The notes under the pieces were generated by a model. It was given only the letters and a program-made list of their open reading frames with translations, did not search any database and was not told where the DNA came from. A DNA stretch of 64,000 bases, from positions 10,773,504 to 10,837,503 of the forward strand of contig CM055115.1 of assembly GCA_029204225.1 (NCBI GenBank). Reading direction: 5' to 3'. Origin of the DNA: Diphasiastrum complanatum. Lineage: Eukaryota > Streptophyta > Lycopodiopsida > Lycopodiales > Lycopodiaceae. Both the position numbers and the translations under genes were made by a program. Shown piece after piece: positions 1 to 10,250 of this stretch; positions within the stretch are counted from its first letter, which is position 1, and each line of letters begins with the position of its first letter.

Positions 1-285
1 TGAGTCAGCCTTCATCTAAGGAACCTTCACCAGTTCTAATTTAAGGTTCTGATTTTCCATATCAAGACTTTGCCAAATTTTGGGTCAAATCTTATTTAGT
101 TTGATTCTGATTTTGAGTATTTTTTCATTTTGAGAAGTATCGATCAGTTGATCTTAGGAATCTTTTTAATGATATAGGAATCCGATTCTTTTCAAGTGGA
201 AGAGATCTAGCAGAATTAATCTGAGATAGTTTTGATTGAAAAATCTAGATCCAATCTCATTGTCTACTTGATCTAGTATGTAATA
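1..285. other. Left edge, leader of a gypsy element
   Basis: This AT-rich stretch precedes a gag reading frame that starts at 286, so it is probably the untranslated leader of the Ty3/gypsy remnant that follows. I see no LTR end, primer-binding site or ORF in it. The LTR would lie outside the window. Confidence 0.4.
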
Positions 286-1145
286 ATGGAAACCCCTAGA
301 GGTGCTCCTCAGAAAGTTAATCCAATCATTGTTAGGAGAGCACCCTGTTTGAATCTACCCAAATACAATGGATTAATAGATCCAATCAAATTTCTTCAGA
401 TCTATTTTGAATCTTGTGAAGTCTATGGTGAAGTTTTTCCCCAGGATAAACTTAAGCTTTTTTCTATGGCCTTAATTGGTGCAGCACAAGATTGGTACTA
501 TAATCAAGATGAAATTGAGAATACAGATTGGGAGACTATCAAACGAGCCCTTATCACACGGTTCAAACCTCGGAAGTTTATGGAAGACCCTTTCCTACTT
601 CTAAGTAAAATTAAAATGGGTAAGCGGGAAATGGTTCGAGATTACGGGTAAAACGACTTAGATCTGAGTGCAAACCTGAGCTGATCAATGAAAATGCCAT
701 GATTATGTGATTTTTGTCAGGTCTACCTAAAAGGATCATATGTGAGCTAAAACGCCATAATGAGTACGCAATTTTGCAAAATGCTATGGATGATGCAGTA
801 CAAGAGGAGGATGAAGATTTAGACGATGAGCCGAATATTAGTATGTTGCCTTATACAGCAGGGCAGACCACTACGACATCCACCACTATTGCATCAACGA
901 ATGTCAATGCTACTACAGAGATGATGCTCAATGAGTTTGAGAAACTTGGAAAGAACCAGCAGAAACAGATGGAAAAGTTGCAGTCGCATTTTGATGAGAA
1001 GATCGAAGCATTGGAAGATTTCAATGGACAAGCAAACAAGAAACCTGAGAAGTTTGCTAAGACTTTTCATACCAGGAAAAATGTTTGGTGTTCTATTTGT
1101 ATGGAAAATCACACAGTAAATGAGTGTCCTCAATTGAAAAAATGA
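286..1145 (+). pseudogene. Ty3/gypsy Gag, broken
   Basis: Gag is the capsid-nucleocapsid precursor of an LTR retrotransposon. The first open part (286-651, 121 codons) has the gag-domain pattern: an acidic-aromatic helix, GAAQDWYYN as the conserved A..WY core, then a W..(+)..F(+)PR segment. A stop at 649-651 and a frame change separate it from a second open part (714-1145, 143 codons). That part has an acidic, Thr-rich linker, a Lys/Gln-rich coiled-coil-like stretch and a first zinc knuckle at its end (1089-1127, CSICMENHTVNEC). Zinc knuckles and a protease follow on the same strand. The element cannot make a full Gag. The family assignment is firm; the lineage is not. Confidence 0.8.
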
Positions 1146-1544
1146 ATGAAAATCAGTATATGCCATTTGTGTAATTTGCCTGATCATGAGACTGCCTTTT
1201 GCAACTTCAATACTCATATAATTTAGCAACGGTATGCCTAGATAGGATATCGAAAACCACATTATGGAGGAAATCCAACAGCTAGACCTCGTCAATCTGC
1301 TCTTGGATACCCGGAACAATTAGTCTTACCTACCCCACCAAAGCACCCCACTCCTCCTTCCAATTTGATGGAACCAGAATCTTAAAGAGGTACCAAGCAA
1401 TGGAATTATAGTAATGATCATAAAGGTGGATCTTCAGAATAGTATGCTATTTATGCTATCGCGCAACAACAAGCATCTAGGAACTGGACCAGAGCACCAC
1501 TTGGATGCTTTGCATGTGGAGAAAATCACAGAGTTGCAGAATGT
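1089..1544 (+). pseudogene. Three zinc knuckles of gypsy nucleocapsid
   Basis: Three CCHC-type knuckles follow one another in different frames: 1089-1127 (C-x2-C-x3-H-x4-C), 1161-1202 (ICHLCNLPDHETAFC, the canonical x2-x4-x4 spacing) and 1506-1544 (CFACGENHRVAEC, x2-x3-x4). Such knuckles bind element RNA during packaging. Stops lie between them (for example just after 1140 and at 1381-1386), so the stretch is dead. The x3 spacing in two of the three departs from the usual CX2CX4HX4C. Confidence 0.7.
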
Positions 1545-1884
1545 CCAAACAAAGACAAATTTGTAAATTTGATAACAATCAAGCAAAGACCAACAGCTCA
1601 GAACAAACCAAGTGTACCCTTGATGGTGGTTACCAGAGCACAGAAGTAGAAAGAACTTGTAGCAATTCTAGTACCTACTGATTCTATACCATTAACTGAT
1701 ATACCAACAACATCTGGAGTCTATCCAAATCTTCATGCAGAAAAAAAGAAGATATCAGGATATGAGCCAGTGTATTAAACATTTGCAAGAAGAAGAGGAG
1801 CTTGAAGCTGCTAGAGCAACAACCGAAGTTCATTCTTCACCAATACAACCACCAAACAATCCACGCATGGATATGAATGCTTAG

Positions 1885-2305
1885 TTGCATCATCATGAAG
1901 AACCCTTCAAGATGACTGAACCGGAAGCATCGCAAACAGAACTGCTCATGAATATTTTTTCTAGTAAGATCAATATTTCATTGGGAGAGTTCCCAAAGTT
2001 GGTTCCAAAAGCAAAAAAAGTATCAGCGCAAAAGTTAACTCAAGTTGAACCAAAAGTCCATCAAGAACCACTTTTTTGTGTCAGATTTGAAGAATCTAAT
2101 AAAGTACTCCATGTCGGAGCAGCTTGGGAAAGTGAACAAAAAAATATCACCCTGCCAATACAGCATAGGCAATTTTTTAAAGAAGTAGCCGTGATAGATG
2201 GCGGTTTGGGAGTTAACCTGATTTCTACAAAGCTATGTGCAAAATGGGGCCTTACAAAGATAAAACCTGCGACTTCTGCTATTAAGTCAATGAACTTGCC
2301 AATTG
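1885..2305 (+). pseudogene. Ty3/gypsy aspartic protease, truncated
   Basis: The open frame runs from an in-frame ATG at 1885 to a stop at 2400. Only the part up to about 2305 reads as gypsy. It contains AVIDGGLGVNLIST, the retropepsin active-site loop in the D-G-G form common in plant gypsy elements, followed by a hydrophobic flap-like region. Protease releases Gag and Pol products. From about 2305 the sequence is the protease of a copia element on the opposite strand, so the gypsy protease is cut by a junction there and the last ~30 codons of the open frame are chance. No gypsy reverse transcriptase follows. Confidence 0.7.
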
Positions 2306-3165
2306 TCGCCAAGGTGAATGTACTTCTTGGCACTATATGGTGTATAGGACTCAAAACAACCAATGAGGCTGGTCATATGCTGAGTGGCACCAGAATCTAG
2401 GAACCAAGAATTGTCGTTGGATGCTCCTTGATGGTTGGTCATGAAGGCATCATGATCAACTTAGTGAATGAGTTGTGAAACTTGTGTAGCTGCATTGACT
2501 ACTTGATTTGACTGTCCCTTGTTGTTATTCTTTGCTTGTAGTATTCGGAAGTCTTGAATCTCATGGTTGTTTCTCTTGGAGTATCTACAAATTTGATTGT
2601 TCTTTGTGTTGTGTTGGTTTGTGGTCTTGCTTTGATTGCTTCGGGCCTTTCTTCTTCTTCTGCTTAGTCGTGCCTTTGTTGGTGTACAAGGAATGAGAAT
2701 TAGTTGAGGAACTAGAAGATTCGTTTCTCTGCATATCTTTCTACAACAATATGACTCTTGAAAGAGTCAGCTCTGGATGCATCGTGATGATCATCACCTA
2801 GCTGTCATATGAGCTTGGCAAGATTGTAAGCAATTGCATTAATGTGTCTTGATTGTCTATGACAGATCTGACAATGGCCATTTGCTTCAACATGTTCTTG
2901 AATTCGTTGATGTGATTCTATAGAGAATCGCCATTCGCCATCTTGAGGGAGTACAGTTTCTTCTTGAGATGTAGCTCGGAAGGTATATCTCACACTTCGT
3001 ATAATGTGCTCAAGGTGTCCCAGAGCTTTCATATGGAGATTGCTACTTCGTCAGCTTCGGGTATTCCCTCTGCACCTATAGCATCATACAACTCCTTAGC
3101 CATTAGCACGATTCTCATCTTAAATTTCCATAGATGGTAATTAGCTCCATCAATCTTGACCATGA
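2300..3165 (-). pseudogene. Ty1/copia gag and protease start, dead
   Basis: Read on the minus strand from about 3165, the frame opens with IDGANYHLWKFKM, the N-terminal signature of copia Gag (gag_pre/UBN2 type). It continues through WDTLSTLYEV, a long Lys-rich helix and an LPSSYDS motif, then reaches a degenerate knuckle (CRYSKRNNHEIQDF, second and last Cys lost). It ends in the copia protease active site FLDSGATQHMTS near 2370. Several in-frame stops (for example after LYEV and GDSL) inactivate it. The homology ends at about 2305 where the gypsy protease begins. Integrase and reverse transcriptase are absent, so this is the 5' third of an element lying against its own 5' LTR. Confidence 0.8.
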
Positions 3166-3386
3166 TAGGACTGGATTTCCCTTGGGATTCCAATTGGGAA
3201 AATTAGTCTAGGTGATAGGAGTAACTATCAGTGACTTAAGTATGAAAATTTGGTGCTAAATTATAGAACAAGATGACAATCACTCTATCGGCTAGTAGAG
3301 TCTTGTTTCTGTGGAAGCTTATCAGGCTATAGAAATCGCTTTGAAATGGAACCACTTAAGGAATTGGAGAGGTTCTGATATCTTTC

Positions 3387-3398
3387 GCTCTGATACCA
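3387..3398 (-). other. Primer-binding site of copia element (initiator Met tRNA)
   Basis: On the minus strand this reads TGGTATCAGAGC, the standard plant copia primer-binding site complementary to the 3' end of initiator methionine tRNA. It directly follows the LTR terminus ending in CA at 3399-3400. Confidence 0.85.
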
Positions 3399-3940
3399 TG
3401 TCGGATAAATAGATGAAATGGGAGGATCAATCCCTTCAAATTCTCTAAGTGCATGCACTATTGGTGGCTTAGTAGGCAAACACAAGAACATAATAATTTT
3501 AGAGCTTCCAATGCATGGTGGTAATAGAAGCGAAGAGCAAATAACCAGACAAATCAATTAGATGGCTTGACAAAAAATAGAAAAGCATTGCAGTATTGAC
3601 ACAAATCTGAACACAAAGCTAATCACAATCTATAAAAGGTTATGAACCTATTATTGACAATCTATCTAAAAGAAAGAATCAATGCGTAAAAGCATCTACA
3701 ATGTCTATCTACCGTGTTACAAATTATACTCCATCCTCTCAATCTATATACAAATTTTTTAGGTGTGCAGATGAAGAAGGTACAAAAGTGTTTGTGCCGT
3801 CTGTAGGAGATTGTTTGTCCAATGCCTTAGAAAATCGTCTATCCAATGCCTTAGAAAATCGTTTGTAGGGTACCTTGTCTTTCTGTAAGGGCACCATCGT
3901 CATTTGTCTTCGCAAAAAATACGAAGGTGGGACTTTGTCA
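3399..3940 (-). repeat. Copia 5' LTR (about 540 bp)
   Basis: The right boundary of the internal region is fixed by the primer-binding site at 3387-3398. On the plus strand the LTR starts TGTCGG and my best outer end is ...TTTGTCA at 3940, giving TG...CA termini. A TATA-like TGTATATAG (minus strand, near 3745) fits a core promoter. A related sequence recurs at about 15385-15500 and 53155-53275 (shared ACACAAGAACATAATAATTT and AACCAGACAAATCAATTAGA). The outer end is inferred; no target-site duplication can be tested because the other end of the element is lost. Confidence 0.6.
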
Positions 3941-4225
3941 TATTTTTCGCCTGCTAAATCTCCTTGTATTTATGTAGACTATGCAACAGTCGTATTTTTG
4001 GCTTGCCAGAAATCGTGAGTAAAAATGCAGCAGCATGAATGGAGGCAAAATAACATAGGATTTAGGAGAGTAGAGAAAATAAATCCAACATCCTGGAGGC
4101 GAGATTATTGTTGTCAGGATTGGTAAATTTTGTTGTTGATGCCCTCCATCATTTGCTAGCACAATTTATTAAGGAATGGTAGTTGTTGTAATAGTGGAGC
4201 ATACCCTGGAGAAAGCCGTGCATTT
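3941..4225 (+). other. Probable gypsy RNase H tail and linker
   Basis: No open frame is present. Near 4125-4155 one frame reads VNFVVDALHHLLA, which resembles the end of gypsy RNase H (usually ...NVVADALSR). It precedes an integrase on the same strand, so the stretch is probably the decayed RNase H tail. The match is short. Confidence 0.35.
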
Positions 4226-4848
4226 GCCAAAGCTCCTCAGTTATATCCTTAACCCATGAAGGTATTGGAACTGGTCATTTCTCTTCCAAAACAACTACCA
4301 AAAAAATCCTCTTGGCAAGATTTTGGTGGCTAACTATCTTCCAAGATACCCACACTTACATAAAGGCTTGTTATGTCTATCAACAGACAAATGTTTTTAG
4401 AAAAATGGCCAACTATATGCCTTTACACCCTGTCACAACTAATCAAGCTTTCCAAAAATGTGGGATTGATTATCTTGGACCAATTAGTCCCATTGCTAGA
4501 CACACTCAATCTAGATATGTCGTAGTGGCTATAGATTACTGTACCAACTAGAGCTGTTCACAATGCTGATGATCGTTCTACCCCAAAATTTCTCTACAAA
4601 CAGGTTATCGTGCATTTCGGATGTCCTCTAGAACTTATAAGCGATAGTGACAGTCATTTCCTTAACTCTATCATAACATTTCTACTTTCAAAGTTATTTG
4701 TGGTACATCACAAAAGTTTTCCATATTATCCATGATGCAATGGTCAGGCGGAATCCACCAATAAAATATTATGTTGTATTCTAACCAAGGCCGTCGAGTC
4801 TAGCCGATCCAATTGGGAACTGAAACTTCACGTTGCTCTATGGGCCTA
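4226..4848 (+). pseudogene. Ty3/gypsy integrase, broken
   Basis: Integrase inserts element cDNA into the genome. The frame runs through a zinc-binding-like segment (HEGIGTGHF ... CYVYQQT, where the second Cys is Tyr), then GIDYLGPISP with the first catalytic Asp. After stops and a short loss near 4550-4590 it continues with FGCPLELISDSDSHF (second Asp) and CNGQAEST (catalytic Glu), ending in ELKLHVALWAY at 4846. All three DDE residues can be located. A stop at 4549 and another before CNGQ break it. It abuts the LTR beginning at 4849 without a C-terminal domain. It may belong to the same element as the gag-protease at 286-2305, the reverse transcriptase being missing. Confidence 0.8.
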
Positions 4849-5109
4849 TGTTACGGCATTTCCCACTCACGGGATCAAAGCTAAGTGGAAAACAACATAA
4901 CAAGATACGCACCACTATGTGTTCAGTGTCATGCTGTTACGAGAATGGTCGTACACGTCTCAAACACAAACCTAACTAGGGGATCCCTGACATGTTTTAT
5001 CGACCAAGCTGTACCTCTATAGCTAATAGAGGTTTTCCAGGACACTAGAGACATAGCCTATAAAGGGTTATACTCACATCCTTAGTCTTCTTGAAACTCA
5101 TGACCTGCA

Positions 5110-5436
5110 CTAATGATATCTTGCTCGCTTGCGAAGTTCCAGAGCTACCTCCTCCTCATATTCTCCATGAGGATCTCTTCCAGAATCCTTGATGATATCA
5201 TTTAAGTTCTCTAACACATACTCTAGCAACGGATCGGGAAGCCCTAGATGCAATTCAGTATATTGGGTAAAGGATCCTCCTAACTCTTTCCACGTAGAAT
5301 CTTCACTCAACTCATACAATACAAGGGAACTAGAGTCGGCATTATGTCTAACTCTGAATAGTCTATCTCCAACTAGGAGATGTCTATGGAAATTCCTGGA
5401 ATAGAAATAATGATAAACCCTTCCATTTCTACTCAA
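5110..5436 (-). CDS. Unidentified LTR-borne ORF, copy A (108 aa)
   Basis: The open frame starts MSRNGRVYHYFYSR and ends RKRARYH. It lies near the downstream end of the long LTR, in the same direction as the element's pol. It is rich in aromatic and charged residues, with a beta-like stretch (HLLVGDRLFRVRH) and an acidic Pro-Leu-rich second half, and has no signal peptide or membrane segment. Four relatives in the window keep the frame open over most of its length. I count about 16 nucleotide differences between copies A and B in 324, giving about 9 amino-acid changes, which is not a clear sign of purifying selection. I do not recognise the family. A captured host exon or chance openness in young repeats are both possible. 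Confidence 0.45.
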   Translation of the reverse strand: MSRNGRVYHYFYSRNFHRHLLVGDRLFRVRHNADSSSLVLYELSEDSTWKELGGSFTQYTELHLGLPDPLLEYVLENLNDIIKDSGRDPHGEYEEEVALELRKRARYH

Positions 5437-5483
5437 CTGGCAGAAGTCACCTGTTAGAGGTAGCTATCCCAATCCTAACCCAG

Positions 5484-5741
5484 TCATAACAGTCCAGGCC
5501 TAGATCTCATCCTAATAGCACTTTGAAGTTCTATGGAGCGTGTTGCTACCAAGACCCATGAGTCATTCATTCTAATGTACACGGATGTTTTGACTCTAAA
5601 TCCGTCATTATCAACTTGAATGGCTAAATCCCCAGCCCTTACATTTCCAATGGTGGTGTCTAATGATATCAGTTCTAGTGAAGCCCATCCAATTATTTCG
5701 ACTACGCGGCAATACCTCCTTGGGTTTGAGGTGTAGGCCAT
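5484..5741 (-). CDS. Unidentified LTR-borne ORF upstream, copy A (85 aa)
   Basis: The frame starts MAYTSNPRRYC and contains SLELISLDTTIG, RAGDLAIQVDN and a hydrophobic DSWVLVATRSIEL segment. It lies just upstream (minus strand) of the 108-aa ORF, separated by about 50 bp with stops, so the two may once have been one reading frame. The same frame is open in copies B (9993-10250) and C (47740-48039). No known domain is recognised. Confidence 0.4.
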   Translation of the reverse strand: MAYTSNPRRYCRVVEIIGWASLELISLDTTIGNVRAGDLAIQVDNDGFRVKTSVYIRMNDSWVLVATRSIELQSAIRMRSRPGLL

Positions 5742-7531
5742 ATACTAGTTGACTGCTTCTCTGACATGTCAAGCTCTCAATATAACTAGCACCCCTCAAT
5801 GAATAATCATTCACATAAACATCTATGCATGTGTGGGCTTCCAACATTTCAAGAAGAGGATCAGAATACAAACATCCCTAGTCCTACCATAATCTAGCAG
5901 TTGTAATATGCAGGGCTTTGGAGTTGCTAGGATCTCTGCTAATCTAGCAGCACCAAAGATGGACACAACCGTTGTTGGTACATTATTTTCAGGCCTGTAA
6001 GGATGTTGATATACATATAAGGTGTAGCAGTGTACGGAATATTAGGACCTATGGGAGGGCTTGGACGAAACATTCTCAATGCTTATTGTCATTAGGTAGT
6101 GAATCATGGCTCTATTATATGACCCTTTCCCAAAGTATTCGTTAAGTACACCCCTTCCATCTAAATAGTCATAGGAGCTGTTCAAGTGTAGCGTGCAATT
6201 TCCCAACGATCTTGGTTAGTTGATGGCTGACAGTCAAAAGTCAAGAATCGTGTGTTCCAACGTCTTATCTTGACTATTGTGGTTCTAGATGAAGACCGAC
6301 AATAGGTTTGTTCTTAACTCATGTAGTGTGTTCCAACCACAGTGAGCTTAACCTGACTCCTGTGTTCCAAGGAGACGAGTATGACTTGCTCAATTCATTC
6401 ATCACATTCACTCAAGCAACATTCCTTAAACGCTTTCTCCATCCATTCAAACAAAAGGCAATCATTCTGAGCAAACTAGCAATCTTGTTAGAGTCTAAAA
6501 CTATCATCACCTCAAATCACAACTATCCTGAATTTAACTTTCTCTTGAGACATACACTGTCTACGAGTTATTTTAGCATGCTATAATCTTTCTTTATGAA
6601 GACATGGAAGTAAACAGTATGCATTAAAGATTTTTCAATATGAGATTGTAATCACTTCTGCGACATCTATGACATACACAATTGCATCATCTATCACAGA
6701 TTGAATACGCAGGTAGCAGAGTGTGAGAACAAGATGAGGAAACTTACATGTGAGGTTCTCTTCTCAGGTCTCGTCCAGCTCCAGCCCGCAGGAAATCAGA
6801 GACCAATCATGCAAAGGTTAGGCTTCCGGGAGTGTGTAGTGTTGCTGGAGTTCACCTTGTAGACACCAAGAAGTGTTGCTCCTAAGTGCAGACTGGTTGC
6901 CAGAATGACTGATAGCCATGCAGGATCCAAAGTGAGCTCATGCAGTTCATGGGCAGCTTCATATCGGCTTCCTCATCAGTCTTCTACAAACTGTGTTTAG
7001 GAAGTTTCAATCGATAAAGCAACAGAGACAACATCCTTCGATTGCTCCATAGCAGACAACAATGACAACTCTATTTCAATGATGGCTCTTCAAGGATAAT
7101 CAGACATACATTCTCAATGGGTCCCCATATCAGTGATGGAGTTAACATTTGCTCAAATCAGTCCTAGGATTTGGAATTATTCTCACTCAGGATATCCATT
7201 GCTAATAGCGATTCCTCACTGGTTTTAGTAGCCTGATAACAAAGCTCTCACTCTCTCATAGACCGATGTTTGATCTTCAGTATTCAAACATCTGTGGAAT
7301 GCACTTAATTAGCAGGAATACGTACAAGTCATCATGCAGAACTTCCTCAGAATCATTGAAAAGTCTATACTCAGATTTGCACATATGGATCAGTGCTTTG
7401 ATAGGAGTCATTATGAAATTAGTTATCTCATCACTATATAGATACAGATAAAAGTATACTGAGAATCCGTACTTCAAGGTATATTACACTTAGAACAATC
7501 TATATTTACAATTCATTGATCTACTAGACAT

Positions 7532-8023
7532 CTATCCGATGTGGTGGGTAGGTGACAACAGTTGTCCCCTAGCGTAAACACCCATAAATGTGGTGATCTT
7601 GTGTTGTAGTGTCCTTGGCACACTTCGTTTCGCTGGCTCAAAGTAAGCATATGTTGTTTTCGTGATTGGGATCACTTTTGAAATGTCGTCCAATATTCTC
7701 TCATCTATGATATTTACATTAAAGAAGATGTTGTCTTGATCGTAGTGTGATCTACATAGGCTGTCATATTCACAATCCACAAGAATTCTCTTTACCAGGT
7801 CAAGCTCCCACATAAAAGATAGATAGGACAAGTCATCCTGACTCTCCCACTCCCACAACTGTTGAGTGTCTATCTGGGCATCTTTCGTCTTTGTGTCCCA
7901 AGTGAAACTTCTTGCTTTGGCATGTATAATCTCTGCCACTGGTAAGGATAGTCCTAGTCCCCATTCTTCAATAATTGTGCTGCATAGTTTAGGGTGGTGG
8001 TCCACTCTGATAGGTTTGTCCAT
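7532..8023 (-). CDS. Accessory ORF between integrase and 3' LTR (163 aa)
   Basis: An uninterrupted frame from ATG at 8023 begins MDKPIRVDHHPKL and lies about 110 bp downstream of the integrase stop on the same strand. Its last residues (GQLLSPTHHIG) read through the presumed polypurine tract into the LTR start. It is acidic, with several Trp residues and a DDISKV segment, and has no obvious membrane helix or signal peptide. Being intact for 163 codons beside a frameshifted integrase makes it notable. Extra ORFs downstream of pol are known in some plant gypsy lineages, but I cannot match this one to a named family. Confidence 0.55.
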   Translation of the reverse strand: MDKPIRVDHHPKLCSTIIEEWGLGLSLPVAEIIHAKARSFTWDTKTKDAQIDTQQLWEWESQDDLSYLSFMWELDLVKRILVDCEYDSLCRSHYDQDNIFFNVNIIDERILDDISKVIPITKTTYAYFEPAKRSVPRTLQHKITTFMGVYARGQLLSPTHHIG

Positions 8024-8131
8024 TTCCTCTCGCTCTTCCTATTATATATTTTTTCTTCTTTTTATTTTTCTCAAACTTGAAAGTAAAATACAACAATATT
8101 ATATACTCTACACATAAGGCACTCGCCCTTC

Positions 8132-9126
8132 TCAACTATAGTATGGTTTGATTTTATCGATGTTGGTTTGGTGCTTAAACACCTCACCCTGCAAATCCAC
8201 CAGCTTCACTGTTTTGTTCTCATAAAGTTTCTTCACAATGTAGGGTCCGCTCCATCTAAAAGTCAACTTTTGGGAATTAAGGTCATGATGAGGATCTCGA
8301 AAGAGCACTAGTTGGTTTAGAATGAAGGAATATCCTTTTATCTTTCGGTCATGGATCAGTTTCATACGTTTCTTGAATGTCTCTTGATGGACTAGGGAAG
8401 CCAGTCTTTCCTCATCTAACTCTTGTAATGTCTCAATACGTTGCTGCATAGATTCTTCTATACCTAAATCGTGTGTCATGGCAAATCTTAGCATCAGTAG
8501 CTCTATTTCTATGGGTAAGACACATTCTTGTCCATAGACCAGAAAGAATGGTGTATGGTTTGTACTAGTTTTAAAAGATGTGTTATAGGCCCACAATGTT
8601 GAGTACAATTTCTTATCCCAATCTTTCTAGGTTTCAGAAACAGTCTTCTTGATGACTCCTATCAACTGTTTTTAGTACTCTCAGCCTGTCCCTTGGCTTG
8701 AGGATGATATGGAATGCTCTTCTTGTGTTTAATACTCAGTTGTTCGGTGAGGTTTTCTATTGTCTTTTTCAAGAAATGGGTTCCTAGGTCTGACACTAAC
8801 TCTTTAGGGGCTCCAAAGCTCCCTATAAACTATTCTAAAATAAACCAGACTATTTCTTTGGCATTGTCTTTGGCTGCAACTCTTGCTTCAGCCCATTTGG
8901 TAAAGTAGGCTGTAGCTACTATGATGTAGCTTTTTCGTGAGGAGGAAGCTGGGTGGAAGGGCCCCACAAAATCTATTCCCCACTTCTCAAATGGCAGGCA
9001 TGCTTGTATAGGGACTAGGGATCTTGGTCTATCTTTTGGGGGGTTTGTCCTTTGAAAAATATCACAATGTTTTCGTGTTCTTAGACAATCCAAATCACTT
9101 CTCACAACTATTGATAATGATCTCAT
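8132..9126 (-). pseudogene. Ty3/gypsy integrase, minus strand, frameshifted
   Basis: Reading right to left, 9126-8830 holds FQRTNPPKDRP, then WGIDFVGPFHPASSSRKSY with the first catalytic Asp. A stop follows, then ELVSDLGTHFLKKTIENL (second Asp) and YHPQAKGQAEST (catalytic Glu) in a shifted frame, and 8608-8132 holds LWAYNTSFKTSTNHTPFF, LVYGQECVLPIE and the C-terminal FRWSGPYIVKKLYEN beta-barrel. The YHPQ.GQ.EST and LP.E patterns are typical of the Tat-like side of plant gypsy. The N-terminus is cut at about 9062, where sequence jumps straight to the element's leader, so gag, protease and reverse transcriptase are deleted. Confidence 0.85.
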
Positions 9127-9350
9127 TTCTTAGAGAGACAACAACCTTCTTTCAAGCAATCAATGGCCACTTCCAAGTAGCTTCCGGCAAACGCACCAAA
9201 AATGTTACGTGTGCGTCTGATGGTCTAAACAACATAATCATTCTCAACACTTGCGATCTCAGACACATGAAATTTGTAGACCATTTATAGTATGACTACC
9301 CTTCAAGCAATACTCCCTTATCAAGCCACTCCCTGCAGATGCACCAAAAA
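9076..9350 (-). other. Gypsy leader with two primer-binding-site-like motifs
   Basis: Immediately inside the LTR (9351) the minus strand reads GTAACA then TTTTTGGTGCATCTGCAGGG. This has the position and the TTTGG-core of a plant gypsy primer-binding site. A second copy lies at about 9185-9203 (TTTTTGGTGCGTTTGCCGG). The priming tRNA is not identified. Similarity with the second duplication copy (46829-47104) starts here. Confidence 0.6.
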
Positions 9351-9611
9351 TGTTACAACATTTCCCACTCATGGGTTCAAAGCTAAGGGCAAAACAACAT
9401 AACAGGATACAACACCACTATGTGTTCAGTGTTGTGTTGTTACGAGAATGGTCGTACACGTCTCAAACACAAAGCTAACTAGGGGATCCCTGATATGTTC
9501 TATCGACCAAGCCGTACCTCTATAGCTAATAGAGGTTTTCCAGGCCTCTAGAGACATAGCCTATAAAGGGTTATACTCATTCCTCAGTCTTCTTGAAACT
9601 CACGATCTGCA

Positions 9612-9938
9612 CTAATGATATCTTGCTCGCTTGCGAAGTTCCAGAGCTACCTCCTTCTCGTATTCTTCTCGAGGATCTCTTCCAGAATCCTTGATGATAT
9701 CATTTAAGTTCTCCAACACATACTCTGGCAATGGATGGGGAATCCCTAGATGCAATTCAGTATATTGGGTAAAGGATCCTCCTAACTCTTTCCATGTAGA
9801 ATCTTCACTCAACTCATACACTACAAGGGAACTAGAGTCGGCATTATGTCTAACTCTGAACAGTCTATCTCCAACTAGGAGACGTCTATGGAAATCCCTG
9901 GAATAGAAATAATGATAAACCCTTCCATTTCTACTCAA
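9612..9938 (-). CDS. Unidentified LTR-borne ORF, copy B (108 aa)
   Basis: It has the same length and frame as the ORF at 5110-5436, again starting MSRNGRVYHYFYSR. Differences from copy A include Asn to Asp and His to Arg near the start, Leu-Leu to Leu-Pro in the DPLxEYV segment, and REEYEKE in place of HGEYEEE near the end. It retains DRLFRVRHNADSSSL and the LGGSFTQYTELHLG core. No family is recognised. Confidence 0.45.
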   Translation of the reverse strand: MSRNGRVYHYFYSRDFHRRLLVGDRLFRVRHNADSSSLVVYELSEDSTWKELGGSFTQYTELHLGIPHPLPEYVLENLNDIIKDSGRDPREEYEKEVALELRKRARYH

Positions 9939-9992
9939 CTGACAGAAGTCACTGGTAGAGGTAGCTATCCCAATCCTAACCCAGTCATACAG

Positions 9993-10250
9993 TCATAACA
10001 ATCCAGACCCAGATCTCGTCCTAATAGCACTTTGAAGTTCTATGGAGCGTGTTGCTACCAAGACCCATGAGTCGTTCATTTTGATGTACACGGATGTTTT
10101 GACTCTAAATCCCTCATTATCAACTTCAATGGCTAGATCCCCAGCCCTTACAATTCCAATGGTGGTGTCTAATGATATCAGTTCTAGTGAAGCCCATCCA
10201 ATTATTCCGACTACGGGGCAATACCTCCTTGGATTTGAGGTGTAGGCCAT
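9993..10250 (-). CDS. Unidentified LTR-borne ORF upstream, copy B (85 aa)
   Basis: It matches the frame at 5484-5741, with MAYTSNPRRYCPVVGIIG at the start and DSWVLVATRSIEL near the end. Farther upstream on the same strand, open coding-like pieces continue in other frames (10359-10589, with FGAARLAEILATPEP), which suggests a longer, now frameshifted reading frame through this part of the LTR. Confidence 0.4.
   Translation of the reverse strand: MAYTSNPRRYCPVVGIIGWASLELISLDTTIGIVRAGDLAIEVDNEGFRVKTSVYIKMNDSWVLVATRSIELQSAIRTRSGSGLL

Larger units (their letters stand above)
4849..7560 (-). repeat. Long gypsy LTR, copy A (3' LTR of minus-strand element)
   Basis: The plus strand starts TGTTACGGCATTTCCC at 4849. 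It is near-identical to 9351-11994 and 47105-49782 and to inverted copies at 13518-14901 and 51306-52689. Similarity to copy B stops at 7477. The sequence to 7560 ends in GACAACA beside a purine run (AGGGGACAAC on the minus strand, 7561-7570), which would be a polypurine tract. The LTR is thus 2.63-2.71 kb. The element lies on the minus strand with integrase at 8132-9126 and its 5' LTR at 9351. The LTR carries two open frames described separately. The outer flanks show no convincing target-site duplication. Confidence 0.75.

Noticed and set aside
2508-2696. Cys/Phe-rich 62-aa frame on the plus strand
   Set aside because: It lies antisense to the Lys/Gln-rich end of the copia gag; the composition is explained by that.
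6308-6586. 92-aa plus-strand frame in the long LTR (also at 48607 and mirrored at 13538, 51326)
   Set aside because: It recurs only because the LTR is repeated. It is frameshifted in copy B (10818-11103) by a single base and runs against the element's coding direction.
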